From Gemmatimonadaceae bacterium (GTDB taxonomy: Bacteria > Gemmatimonadota > Gemmatimonadetes > Gemmatimonadales > Gemmatimonadaceae): a stretch of DNA of 24,578 nucleotides. The notes under the pieces were generated by a model, which saw only the letters and a list, made by a program, of their open reading frames with translations, had not been told where the DNA came from and searched no databases. Every line of letters starts with the position of its first letter. The first letter of the stretch is position 1. The translations under genes were made by a program, and so were the position numbers. The stretch lies in the NCBI GenBank assembly GCA_014379705.1, contig JACMLI010000217.1, positions 1 through 24,578 on the forward strand, given 5' to 3'. Below, piece after piece: positions 8,732 to 16,795 of this stretch.

Positions 8732-8861
8732 GCGTTGGGAGGGTCCTGGTGAAAGGCCCCCGAGTATGGGTCGCCGTTCGGACCACTGCTAGGGTCTGGT
8801 AACAAGTCGCGGTCTCACCTCGGCCCGGGCTTCTCCTGCCTGATCTGACGCCGGTCATCCC

Positions 8862-10769
8862 CTACTGTCGCACCACTTTCCACGCGCGCGTCCCGGCGAT
8901 GAGATACAGCTCACGGGCGCCATCCTGCCCGAACGACACCGCCTGCGGCGTCGTGATCCCGGCCCATGTGGTCAACTCGAACACGCCGCTTCCCGCGGGG
9001 CGGAAGCTGCGCACCCAGCCGCGGCAGTAGTCAGCGAGCATGTAGTGCCCCGTGAGCTCCGGAATCGCGCTGCCGCGGTAGACGTAGCCCCCCGTGACTG
9101 AACACCCTTCGGCGTGTGTGTACTCGTAGATCGGCAGTTGCAGCACCAGTCCACTCGTACAGTTGCTGGACGGGTTGTAGCACGCCGTGCCTTCCATGTA
9201 GCGCCAGCCATAGTTGAGTCCCGCCTCACGGAACGGGACGGCGTTGACCTCCTCGCGTGCGTCCTGCCCCACGTCCCCGACGAAGAGCGTGCCGGTCACG
9301 TCGTCAAAGGAGAAGCGCCACGGATTACGGAGCCCGTGGGCCCAGATCTCGGGTCGCCACCCGGCATGGGTCGCGTACGGATTGTCTGGTGGGATCGTGT
9401 ACGGATGGGTGCGCACGTCAATCCGCAGGATCTTGCCAAGCAGGTTGACCATGGTCTGCGCATTGTTGTTCGGATCGCCGCAGCACCTGCCGTCCCCGGG
9501 CGCGAGGAAAAAGGTGCCATCGGGTGCGAACGCTATCTGGCCACCGTGGTGCTCGGCGCCACCGTGAGGAATCGAGATCACGATGCCCGCCGTCGCGCCG
9601 GCCACGCTGGCGCCGGGCGTGGAGGCGAACCGCTCCACCACCACGTTGCCGACCAGGTCAACGTAGAACACGTAGAACAATCCGGTGGTCGCATACGCCG
9701 GGTCGAAGGCCATGCTCAGCATGCCCCGCTCGCCGGTTCCATTCACGCGGCTTCGGATGTCGAGGAATGGAGTCGGCAGCAGCACGCCTGCCTCGACGAT
9801 GCGAATGCGGCCCGGGCGTTCGACGATGAATTGACGTGCGTCGCCGGTGGGGGCGGTCAGGAAAACTGGCTGCGTGAGTCCTTGCGCGAGAAGTTGCAGC
9901 CCGAGGCGAAGGGGGCTTCCGACATACGACACCGCCACGTCGTGTGCAGCGTCGTCGACCACGTTGACCTGCTGGGTCGTCGCTGCCGGGCGGTATGTCA
10001 TCAGGTTGCTGCCGACGGTCGCTGCCGAGACGGTATAGGCGCCAGCCGCCAGGCGATCGATCGTCGTGGAAGATGTCACGAGCCTCTCTGTGCCTCCCGG
10101 ACCGCTGATCGTGACGGCGGCATTCGTGCCGCCGGGTAGTCCGGAAATCGTCACGCGGATGGTGCTCGTCCCGGCCCCGTAGTTCACGGCCACGCCCACG
10201 GGCAGCGCGGACGCCGCCAGGGTGAGGACCTGCGACGCGGGCGTCGCACGGTAGCGCGTTCCTGCCACGATGACGTCCGCGGCCGTCAGCGTGTAGGCGC
10301 CGGGCGGGAGGAGGTCCAACTGTGTGTTGCCTGTGACGACGCGCGAGAGTCCTCCGGGACCGGCGAGCGTCACCGTGCCCGAGGCACCGGCGGGAAGTCC
10401 GGCGATGGTCACGGCCAACCGCGCGGTCGAGGGGGCATACGCAATCGGCGCCGCCGCCGTGACGCGATCGCCTGCGACCGACACGCTCTGCGTCGCCGGC
10501 GTACCGGCGTACCGCACGCCGCCCGAGGTCACATCGGCGGCAATGATCGTGTAGGGCCCGGCGACCAGGGCCGTGAGCGCGGCTCCTGCCCCGACGTCCC
10601 GGCGGAATCCACCCGGACCGGTGACCACCACCGCGGCAGGAACCCCAGCGGGCAATCCGTCGATCGCGATCGACATCGTGCCGACGCGCGGTGTGGTGAC
10701 ATCGTCCGAGCACGCCATCAGGCCCGCGACAAGAAACACGGGAAGGCGGGGCATCCGCATCGAGATCAT
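8862..10769 (-). CDS. PQQ-dependent aldose (sugar) dehydrogenase lipoprotein with three N-terminal repeats
   Basis: Soluble aldose dehydrogenases of this family oxidise aldoses to lactones with PQQ outside the cytoplasm. I start at ATG 10769, which gives a compact lipoprotein signal ending in GLMAC (C20); an in-frame ATG at 10862 would add 31 residues ahead of the signal and is less likely. Residues about 32-114, 116-198 and 201-283 are three tandem ~83-residue beta units, each with GLPAG or GLPGG, GPGG, and a PGAYT-like turn. The catalytic six-bladed propeller follows, from about 287 to 635. It shows EHHGGQIAF (H407/H408 include the likely catalytic His), GDGRCCGDPNNNAQ, LLGKILRIDV, WAHGLRNPWRFSFD and GDVGQDAREEVN, all classic for the family. 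The repeats probably act as a stalk or sugar-binding module. No PQQ synthesis genes are in the window. Confidence 0.9.
   Translation of the reverse strand: MISMRMPRLPVFLVAGLMACSDDVTTPRVGTMSIAIDGLPAGVPAAVVVTGPGGFRRDVGAGAALTALVAGPYTIIAADVTSGGVRYAGTPATQSVSVAGDRVTAAAPIAYAPSTARLAVTIAGLPAGASGTVTLAGPGGLSRVVTGNTQLDLLPPGAYTLTAADVIVAGTRYRATPASQVLTLAASALPVGVAVNYGAGTSTIRVTISGLPGGTNAAVTISGPGGTERLVTSSTTIDRLAAGAYTVSAATVGSNLMTYRPAATTQQVNVVDDAAHDVAVSYVGSPLRLGLQLLAQGLTQPVFLTAPTGDARQFIVERPGRIRIVEAGVLLPTPFLDIRSRVNGTGERGMLSMAFDPAYATTGLFYVFYVDLVGNVVVERFASTPGASVAGATAGIVISIPHGGAEHHGGQIAFAPDGTFFLAPGDGRCCGDPNNNAQTMVNLLGKILRIDVRTHPYTIPPDNPYATHAGWRPEIWAHGLRNPWRFSFDDVTGTLFVGDVGQDAREEVNAVPFREAGLNYGWRYMEGTACYNPSSNCTSGLVLQLPIYEYTHAEGCSVTGGYVYRGSAIPELTGHYMLADYCRGWVRSFRPAGSGVFELTTWAGITTPQAVSFGQDGARELYLIAGTRAWKVVRQ
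9921..10676 (-). repeat. three tandem ~83-residue beta-domain repeats inside the sugar dehydrogenase gene
   Basis: The encoded units align by eye on four anchors: an opening beta strand ending in GLPAG/GLPGG, then VTGPGG/LAGPGG/ISGPGG, then AGPYT/PGAYT/AGAYT, then a YxATPASQ- or PAATTQQ-like stretch. Spacing between anchors is nearly constant. They resemble Ig-like or PEGA-like surface repeats but have diverged at the DNA level, so the duplications are old. Confidence 0.75.
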
Positions 10770-11137
10770 GAAGGCGGCGAGGAGATCGGAGGCCAACGGA
10801 AACACATCCCGAGCCGCGTCACGCAATCTCGCGAGGAGCGGACGCACGATCCAGTTCAACATCCTCGCAAGAGTTGCGATTGCGAATCACCGAGCGACCC
10901 GACGGGCGATCGCCGGCGTTGCGCGCCCCAGAGCCTCAGGATGCCCCCGAAAGGACTGGCGGAAACTGGGAGTCATAATATCATCTTGTCAATGCTATCC
11001 CCTCTGGTGCTCGTAGCCGACGCGAGGCCCCGCGGCGTCGCCGCCAGTGAGCTGCCTGACAAGTGCAGCGTGCTCGGTCGGGTCACTCGCCGATCCTGTG
11101 GCGCGGAAGGTCGTCATGGTCTCCAACGGTGTGCCGC
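10770..11137. promoter_or_regulatory. divergent intergenic region of the sugar-oxidation locus with an AT-rich island
   Basis: This 368-bp gap separates the leftward sugar dehydrogenase from the rightward dehydratase and must carry promoters for both. Its outstanding feature is an AT-rich island at about 10974-10998 (CATAAT at 10974-10979, TTGTCA at 10986-10991) in otherwise GC-rich sequence. On the plus strand CATAAT is a good -10 element but lacks a -35. On the minus strand TTGACA is a perfect -35, yet the only good -10-like box (TATTAT) is just a few bases away. The island could therefore be an operator or a promoter of an alternative sigma factor. The frame of each flanking gene stays open for part of this gap, so the exact starts are not certain. 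I see nothing else in it. Confidence 0.4.
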
Positions 11138-13126
11138 ATGAGGACGCGACCGGAAGCGCCACCGCTGTCCGCCGTGCTCGGCGCGGCGGCACCCGTAACC
11201 GCGGGTCGGATTGCGGGGCAGGGGCCTACCGGGCGGTTGCCGCTCACGCCCGAGATGCTGCGCCACGCGCCAAGTGGGGACCTGTTCGGCCTCACGCAGA
11301 ATGTGGGCATGGGATGGGAGGCAAGCGCCCTCGGAGGCCCCGAATACGTCATCGTAAGCACCGCGGGCGGGATCCGCGGGGAACATGGCGAACCGATCGC
11401 GTTAGGCTGGCATACGGGCCACTGGGAGATCGGGCTGCTCGTGCGTGAGGCGGCGCAGGCGCTGCGCGCCCGGGGTGCCATTCCCTTCGCCGGCTTCTGC
11501 AGCGATCCCTGCGACGGGCGCACCCAGGGTACGGTCGGCATGTTCGACAGCCTGCCATACCGCAACGACGCGGCGATCGTCATGCGACGCCTTGTGCGCT
11601 CCCTGCCCACGGCGAGTGGCGTGATGGGCATCGCGACGTGCGACAAGGGGCTTCCGGCGACGATGCTCGCGCTCGCGGGGTGCGGGTCCCTTCCCGGGGT
11701 CATCGTGCCGGGGGGTGTAACGCTGCCGACCATCGGCGCCGAAGATGCGGGCCAGGTGCAGAGTCTCGGCGCGCGCTTCTCGCACGACCTCGTCACGCTC
11801 GACTACGCGGCCGAGATGGGGTGCCGGGCCTGCGGCTCGTCAGGCGGCGGGTGCCAGTTCCTGGGCACGGCCGCGACGTCGCAGGTGATCGCCGAGGCAC
11901 TCGGCATGGCGCTGCCGCACAGCGCGCTCGTGCCGTCAGGGGAGCCGTCGTGGACTGAGCTCGGCAGCCGGTCGGCGCTTGCGCTCATGCGCCTTCATGC
12001 CCTGGGCATCACGACCGGCGCCATCGTCACGGACCATGCGATCGAGAACGCGATGCTCGTGCACGCCGCGTTTGGCGGGTCGACCAACCTCCTGCTGCAC
12101 ATCCCGGCGATTGCCCATGCCGCTCGCGTGCGCGTGCCGACCGTGAGCGACTGGATTCGCGTGAACCGGGCAACGCCGCGACTCGTCGATGCCCTGCCTA
12201 ACGGTCCGCGCGGGCATCCCACCGTGCAGGTCTTCATGGCTGGCGGCGTGCCCGAGGTGATGCTGCACCTGCGTCGCATGGGGCTGTTGCACGAGGAAGT
12301 GCTGACCGCGACCGGTGACACTCTCGGTGCCACGCTCGACTGGTGGGAGGGGAGCGAACGGCGGAGTGCGGCGCGCGCGCGTCTCGGCGCGGGAGCGCAG
12401 GTCTCTCCCGACGACGTCATCATGGGCCCGGATGCGGCGCGTCGGGCGGGCCTGACCAGCACCGTGGTGTTTCCGGTTGGCAACCTTGCCCCCGAGGGTT
12501 CGGTGATCAAGGCGACGGCGATCGACCCGTCGGTCATTGGTGCCGATGGCATGTACCGGCATGTCGGCCCGGCGCGCGTGTTCACCGACGAACGCGAGGC
12601 GATCCGCGCGGTGAAGGGCGTGGATGGCGTCGCATGCATTTCGCCCGGTGACGTGATTGTGCTGATCGGCAATGGCCCCACGGGGACCGGCATGCAGGAG
12701 ACCGCGCAGATCACGACCGCCCTGCGGTACCTTCCGTGGGGCAAGTACGTCGCCCTGGTGACGGACGGACGCTTCTCTGGTTTCTCGACGGGCGCATGTG
12801 TCGGCCACGTGGGTCCCGAGGCACTCGCTGGTGGCCCGATCGGCCGGGTGCGCGATGGCGACCTCGTGGAGATCATCATCGATCGCGAGACCCTGGCGTC
12901 GTCACTTTCCCTCGTTGGAGTGGACGGTGTACGCGTGGAGGCTCATGCCGCCGCCCGTGTGCTGGCGGAACGATCACCACATCCGGAGCTGGCGCCGCAC
13001 CCTGCGCTTCCCGACGACACGCGCCTGTGGGCGGCACTGCAACGGGCGAGCGGTGGCACGTGGGCGGGTTGCGTCTACGACGTCGACCGCATCATCGCCG
13101 CGCTCGAGCCCCCGTCCTCGACATGA
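11138..13126 (+). CDS. IlvD/Edd-family sugar-acid dehydratase, YjhG/YagF (D-xylonate dehydratase) type
   Basis: The 662-residue product, from ATG 11138, matches the ~655-residue length of the YjhG/YagF branch of IlvD/Edd dehydratases. These use an Fe-S cluster and Mg2+ to turn aldonates such as D-xylonate or D-gluconate into 2-keto-3-deoxy acids in the cytosol. Family phrases seen include NVGMGWEASALGG, GWHTGHWEIG, AGFCSDPCDGRTQG (C125), ATCDKGLPA (C168 with the neighbouring D and K expected at the metal site), GCRACGSSGGGCQF (C239 among others), NAMLVHAAFGGSTN, FPVGNLAPEGSVIK and GPTGTGMQET; which Cys residues hold the cluster is uncertain. It differs clearly from amino-acid-pathway IlvD. 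The stop overlaps the ATG of the small ORF at 13123 (ATGA). Substrate is inferred from the family and from the lactonase and PQQ dehydrogenase next to it. Confidence 0.9.
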   Translation: MRTRPEAPPLSAVLGAAAPVTAGRIAGQGPTGRLPLTPEMLRHAPSGDLFGLTQNVGMGWEASALGGPEYVIVSTAGGIRGEHGEPIALGWHTGHWEIGLLVREAAQALRARGAIPFAGFCSDPCDGRTQGTVGMFDSLPYRNDAAIVMRRLVRSLPTASGVMGIATCDKGLPATMLALAGCGSLPGVIVPGGVTLPTIGAEDAGQVQSLGARFSHDLVTLDYAAEMGCRACGSSGGGCQFLGTAATSQVIAEALGMALPHSALVPSGEPSWTELGSRSALALMRLHALGITTGAIVTDHAIENAMLVHAAFGGSTNLLLHIPAIAHAARVRVPTVSDWIRVNRATPRLVDALPNGPRGHPTVQVFMAGGVPEVMLHLRRMGLLHEEVLTATGDTLGATLDWWEGSERRSAARARLGAGAQVSPDDVIMGPDAARRAGLTSTVVFPVGNLAPEGSVIKATAIDPSVIGADGMYRHVGPARVFTDEREAIRAVKGVDGVACISPGDVIVLIGNGPTGTGMQETAQITTALRYLPWGKYVALVTDGRFSGFSTGACVGHVGPEALAGGPIGRVRDGDLVEIIIDRETLASSLSLVGVDGVRVEAHAAARVLAERSPHPELAPHPALPDDTRLWAALQRASGGTWAGCVYDVDRIIAALEPPSST

Positions 13127-13260
13127 CGGCGAACGGGTGCATGTTGCTGACGGGGACTGGCGTGATGTCGCCCCACGACGTGACCGCTGCAGGCGGGGAT
13201 GAGATCACCGGGGCCGCGTCGGGCCTCGAGACACTTCGAAACAACGTGGGGGAGGCATGA
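13123..13260 (+). pseudogene. C-terminal remnant of a fumarylacetoacetate-hydrolase-family gene (45 codons)
   Basis: An ATG overlapping the dehydratase stop opens a 45-codon frame whose own stop overlaps the ATG of the lactonase gene, so it fills the gap exactly. The peptide reads NGCMLLTGTGVMSP, then DVTAAGGDEI, then LETLRNNVG. This matches, in order, the end of FAH-family proteins (typically LMTGTGIVPPDDFTL..GDEI..I.GIGTL.N.V). The core of that fold is about 200-280 residues, so only its last strand-turn-strand is left. In Weimberg-type sugar pathways a FAH-family enzyme (2-keto-3-deoxy-xylonate dehydratase) acts right after this kind of dehydratase. I infer an internal deletion that kept the 3' end, perhaps because it holds GGGGGAGG (13248-13255), the ribosome-binding region of the lactonase gene. 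It may still be translated as a coupling peptide. Confidence 0.65.
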
Positions 13261-14342
13261 ATCGTCAGGCCCGCAGGCGCAGCTTGGTGTTTGTCGCGGG
13301 GGTCATCGCACTCCCGCTGCGCGCGCAGGTGATCCCCGAAACCGAGATCCGGCTGATTGCGTCGCCCTTCCGCGACACCACAGCCGCAGCGCAACCACGC
13401 GCCGCCGTCGCGATCGGCGACATCGAGCGCCTCGACCCCGCGATCGATGCCCTCATCCCGCGTGATGCCCGCATCGAGGTGCTCGCCGAGGGGTTCGATT
13501 GGTCCGAAGGCCCCGTGTGGCGCGCCAACGGCCGCTACCTGCTCTTCAGCGACGTCCCGAAAAACACGATTTACAAGTGGAAGCAAGGCGAAGGCATCTC
13601 GGTCTTCCTTCGTCCCGCAGGATACGCGGGCAAGGACCCGCCGGGCCCTGAACTCGGGAGCAATGGCCTCACGCTGGACGCCAGCGGTGCACTCGTGATG
13701 GCCGACCACGGCAATCGCCAGGTGGCGCGCGTCGTGGAACCGAAGTTCACCAAGGTCACGCTCGCCGATCGGTACAACGGGAAGCGCTTCAACAGTCCGA
13801 ACGACGTGGCCTTCCGCCGGAATGGGGACCTCTACTTCACCGATCCACCGTACGGCCTCGCAGGGCTCAACGCCGATCCGGCGAAGGAACTACGGCACAA
13901 CGGCGTGTATCGCGTAGACGGCAAGGGCACCGTGACGCTGCTCGCGCAGCAGACCTTTCCCAACGGCCTCGCGTTCTCGCCAGACGAGCGCACTCTGTAC
14001 GTGGCCAACTCCGATCCGGCAAAGGCCGTCTGGATGGCGTACGACGTGCGGGCGAACGGATCACTTGGCGGGGGTCGCGTGTTCTTCGACGCGACGCGAT
14101 TCGCCGCCGAGAAGCGGCCCGGCCTCCCCGACGGACTCAAGGTGGACAAGCAGGGAAACCTCTTCGCCACGGGCCCGGGTGGTGTGCTCGTGTTCAACGC
14201 GCAGGGCAAGCACCTCGGCACCATCCGCACCGGGCAGCCCACGGCGAACTGCGCGTTCGGCGACGACGGCTCCACGCTCTATATCACCTCCAACCACCAG
14301 CTCCTCCGCGTCCGGTTGACGACGACGGGGATCGGGTTCTGA
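13257..14342 (+). CDS. SMP-30/gluconolactonase family lactonase, exported
   Basis: The 361-residue protein begins with a Sec signal (NRQARRRSLVFVAGVIALPLRAQ), so it acts outside the cytoplasm. A six-bladed SMP-30/LRE propeller follows from about residue 70. Likely divalent-metal ligands can be placed: E84 in WSEGPVW, N182 in FNSPNDVAF, N236 in FPNGLAFSPDE and D292 in GLPDGLKVD, which follow the order and approximate spacing of the Glu-Asn-Asn-Asp set in characterised lactonases. It would hydrolyse aldonolactones, such as those made by the PQQ dehydrogenase encoded at 8862-10769, to free aldonates. The ATG overlaps the stop of the preceding remnant ORF. Sugar preference cannot be read from sequence. 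Confidence 0.9.
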   Translation: MNRQARRRSLVFVAGVIALPLRAQVIPETEIRLIASPFRDTTAAAQPRAAVAIGDIERLDPAIDALIPRDARIEVLAEGFDWSEGPVWRANGRYLLFSDVPKNTIYKWKQGEGISVFLRPAGYAGKDPPGPELGSNGLTLDASGALVMADHGNRQVARVVEPKFTKVTLADRYNGKRFNSPNDVAFRRNGDLYFTDPPYGLAGLNADPAKELRHNGVYRVDGKGTVTLLAQQTFPNGLAFSPDERTLYVANSDPAKAVWMAYDVRANGSLGGGRVFFDATRFAAEKRPGLPDGLKVDKQGNLFATGPGGVLVFNAQGKHLGTIRTGQPTANCAFGDDGSTLYITSNHQLLRVRLTTTGIGF

Positions 14343-14356
14343 GTCCCTGACACGTC

Positions 14357-15319
14357 ATGCGCATCCTCTACATCGGCGGCTCTGGCGAGATCTCGTTCGA
14401 CTGCATCCATGAGTCGGTGCGGCTCGGCCACGAGGTGACCGTCTTCAATCGCGGCAATCACAACGACGGATTGCCTGCGGCGTGCCGACGCATCACGGCC
14501 GACATTGCCGACGACGCGGCCCATGCGCGCCTGGCCGACGAACACTTCGACGTCATCTGCCAGTTCCGGCTCTTCACGCCTGCCGAGATCGCGCGCGACA
14601 TCGCCGGCTTTGCCGGACACTGTGCCCAGTACGTGTTCATCAGCTCCGCCTCGGCGTACCGCAAGCCGGTACGCAACCTCCCCATCACCGAACAGGTGCC
14701 GCTGGAGAACCCGTACTGGGCGTACTCGCGCGCCAAGGCGGAGATGGAGGGGCTGTTGCGCGCGCAACGAGGTCTCCCCTACACGATCATTCGCCCGAGC
14801 CACACCTATCGCACAAAGATGCCCACCGCACTCGGTGGCGAGGTCTCGCGCCTGTTGCGAGGGCTCCCCGTCATCATTCACGGTGATGGCGAGTCGTTGT
14901 GGACAATCACGCATGCCAGCGACTTCGCGCGTCCGTTTGCGCGGCTCCTCGGGAATCCTGCCGCGCTGGGCGAGGCATTTCACATCACCAACGATCGGCA
15001 GTGGTCGTGGAACGAGATCTTCGAGGCGATGGCCGGCGCGCTCGGCATCGGTGCACCACAGTGGGTCCACGTGGCTTCGGACACGCTCATCCGGTACAAC
15101 CCGGAGTGGACCGGGCCCCTGCTTGGGGACAAGGCGCCGTCGGTCGCCTTCGACAACAGCAAGGTGAAAGGCGTCGCCGGCGACTTCGAGTGTCCCATCG
15201 ATCCATGGACCGGCATGGCGATGGTGGCTCGCGACTATCCTCCCAGCGCCGCACCCGACGAGGCGCGTGACCGGCTCTACGATCGCATCATCGCCGACCA
15301 GCGCGCACTGGGAGCGTAG
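14357..15319 (+). CDS. NAD(P)-dependent epimerase/dehydratase, extended SDR family
   Basis: A 320-residue cytosolic extended short-chain dehydrogenase starting 14 nt after the lactonase stop. The Rossmann nucleotide-binding loop is IGGSGEIS (7-13), the variant GGxGxIS form used by a distinct epimerase-like subfamily, followed by VTVFNRG (28-33). The catalytic set is present: Ser in FISSASAY (96-99) and Y123-SRA-K127. Later phrases (RPSHTY, GDGESLWTITHASDFARPF, GEAFHITND, LLGDKAPSVAFDNSK) are characteristic of that subfamily, whose members often sit in sugar or inositol catabolic clusters but are largely uncharacterised. As last gene of the dehydratase-lactonase operon, it may oxidise, epimerise or reduce a sugar intermediate. 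Only 13 bp separate its stop from the convergent gene. Confidence 0.85.
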   Translation: MRILYIGGSGEISFDCIHESVRLGHEVTVFNRGNHNDGLPAACRRITADIADDAAHARLADEHFDVICQFRLFTPAEIARDIAGFAGHCAQYVFISSASAYRKPVRNLPITEQVPLENPYWAYSRAKAEMEGLLRAQRGLPYTIIRPSHTYRTKMPTALGGEVSRLLRGLPVIIHGDGESLWTITHASDFARPFARLLGNPAALGEAFHITNDRQWSWNEIFEAMAGALGIGAPQWVHVASDTLIRYNPEWTGPLLGDKAPSVAFDNSKVKGVAGDFECPIDPWTGMAMVARDYPPSAAPDEARDRLYDRIIADQRALGA

Positions 15320-15332
15320 TCCGGGCGCGCGG

Positions 15333-16784
15333 TCAACCCTGCCAGCGCTCCCGCCTGACGAGTCGGCCCGTTCCAGGCAGTGCCACCACGCGTCCCGCGC
15401 TAACGGCGATCGCACCGCGACGGATGACCGTTTCTGGCCACCCTGTCACGCGCCACCCTTCGTACGGCGAGTAGTCGGACTTGGAGAGATCATTGGCTGC
15501 CAGCACAGGGGCCTCGTGTTTCGGGTCCCAGATCGCGACGTCGGCATCGGCGCCGGCGCGAATGACTCCCTTGCGAGGGAAGAGCCCGAAGATGCGCGCC
15601 GCGTTCGTCGACGTGGCGGCGACGAAACGCTCGAGAGTCATGCCGCGCTTGCCGACCCCTTCGGAGAACAACATCGGCAGCATGAACTGCAGGTCACTCG
15701 CCCCCGGGCGCACGCGGGCGATGGTGAGGGCCGGGTCCATCTTCTGTTCGCGCGTCCAGGGGGCGTGATCGGTGGCGAGGATGTCGATGCTGCCGTCGAT
15801 CAGCCCACGCATCATGGCATCGACGTCCGAGCGTGGGCGGAGGGGAGGCTGTCCCACAAAGAGGCGGGCATCGGGACCCGACAGCTTCTCCTCGGTGAGG
15901 TGGATGAAGAGGGGTCGTGTCTCGATGGAGAGCGGGAGTCCCGCCGCGCGCGCCGGACGGCATGCATCGAGCGCCCGCGCCGATGACAGGTGGACGATGT
16001 GCATCGGGGCGCGGGTGCTCTCACAGAGCGCCGCGGCCTGCTGCGTGGCCACGACCTCGGCGATGAGGGGCCGACTGGCCGCATAGTGTTCGAGGCCGGT
16101 GGAGCCCGCCGCGGTGAGGCGACGCACGGCGGCGGCGAGGAGCACGCCGTCCTCGCAGTGAATCATCGTCACCACCCCGGCCTCGCGTGCCGCCTCGAGC
16201 ACGCGGACCACGGCCTCGAGCTGCGCGCCGAAGTCGGCGCGGACCATGTACATCTTGATGCTTGGTTGCCCCTTCTCCACGAGCGCGGGGAGCGTGGCGA
16301 GGAGTTCGGGTCCCGGAGGCCAAACCGAGGCATGCAGGAAGACATCGGCGATCGCCTCCCGCGCCACGACCCCCTCCATGCGCGCCACGGCCTCCATCGG
16401 GGCCTCACCACGCGCCGGGGTGGCAAAGGTCCCCACCGAGGTGATCCCCCCGGCGAGCGCCGCCATCGAGCCCGATGTCATGTCGTCGGCGAACCCGGGA
16501 TGCAGGTGCGTGTGCGGATCGACGCCTCCAGGCATGACGAGTCGTCCACGCGCCTCGAGGACCGTGGCTCCCTCGGTGGCCCGCAACCCCCGCCCCACCT
16601 CGGCGATCGTCTCCCCGCGAATGCGCACGTCGGCCTCGACGACGCCATCCGCGTTCACCACGCGCCCTCCGCGGATGAGTATCTCACTCCCCGGCTGCCC
16701 GACCCCCGGGAAGTACGGCCTCCCCAGGACGAACCCACTTCCCGCCAGCACTCCCGCTTTCACTACCTCGCGACGACTCGGCAT
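15333..16784 (-). CDS. Tat-exported cyclic amidohydrolase (dihydropyrimidinase / D-hydantoinase-like)
   Basis: The 483-residue product has all binuclear metal ligands of the hydantoinase/dihydropyrimidinase/allantoinase family: H91 and H93 (VDPHTHLH), K177 (PSIKMYM, the carbamylated Lys), H209 (MIHCEDG), H265 (HIVHLSS) and D339 (ATDHAPW). Spacings between them match D-hydantoinase closely. These enzymes open cyclic ureides such as hydantoins or dihydropyrimidines. The odd feature is the N-terminus MPSRREVVKAGVLAGSGFVLG, a twin-arginine-type signal, because family members are normally cytosolic. It starts 11 nt downstream of the large Asp-box protein gene, so the two probably form one transcript. 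The exact substrate is not predictable; a generic periplasmic amidohydrolase is the alternative. Confidence 0.88.
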   Translation of the reverse strand: MPSRREVVKAGVLAGSGFVLGRPYFPGVGQPGSEILIRGGRVVNADGVVEADVRIRGETIAEVGRGLRATEGATVLEARGRLVMPGGVDPHTHLHPGFADDMTSGSMAALAGGITSVGTFATPARGEAPMEAVARMEGVVAREAIADVFLHASVWPPGPELLATLPALVEKGQPSIKMYMVRADFGAQLEAVVRVLEAAREAGVVTMIHCEDGVLLAAAVRRLTAAGSTGLEHYAASRPLIAEVVATQQAAALCESTRAPMHIVHLSSARALDACRPARAAGLPLSIETRPLFIHLTEEKLSGPDARLFVGQPPLRPRSDVDAMMRGLIDGSIDILATDHAPWTREQKMDPALTIARVRPGASDLQFMLPMLFSEGVGKRGMTLERFVAATSTNAARIFGLFPRKGVIRAGADADVAIWDPKHEAPVLAANDLSKSDYSPYEGWRVTGWPETVIRRGAIAVSAGRVVALPGTGRLVRRERWQG

Positions 16785-16795
16785 GTCCTGGGACG

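Noticed and set aside
10963..10991. Minus-strand sigma-70 promoter built on the perfect TTGACA at 10991-10986
   Set aside because: The box at the correct 17-bp spacing is CAGTTT, a poor -10, and the good TATTAT lies only about 6 bp away, so I list only a general regulatory region.
11936..12879. Minus-strand frames of 290 and 294 codons inside the dehydratase gene
   Set aside because: Both are antisense shadows; the plus strand has continuous family motifs throughout.
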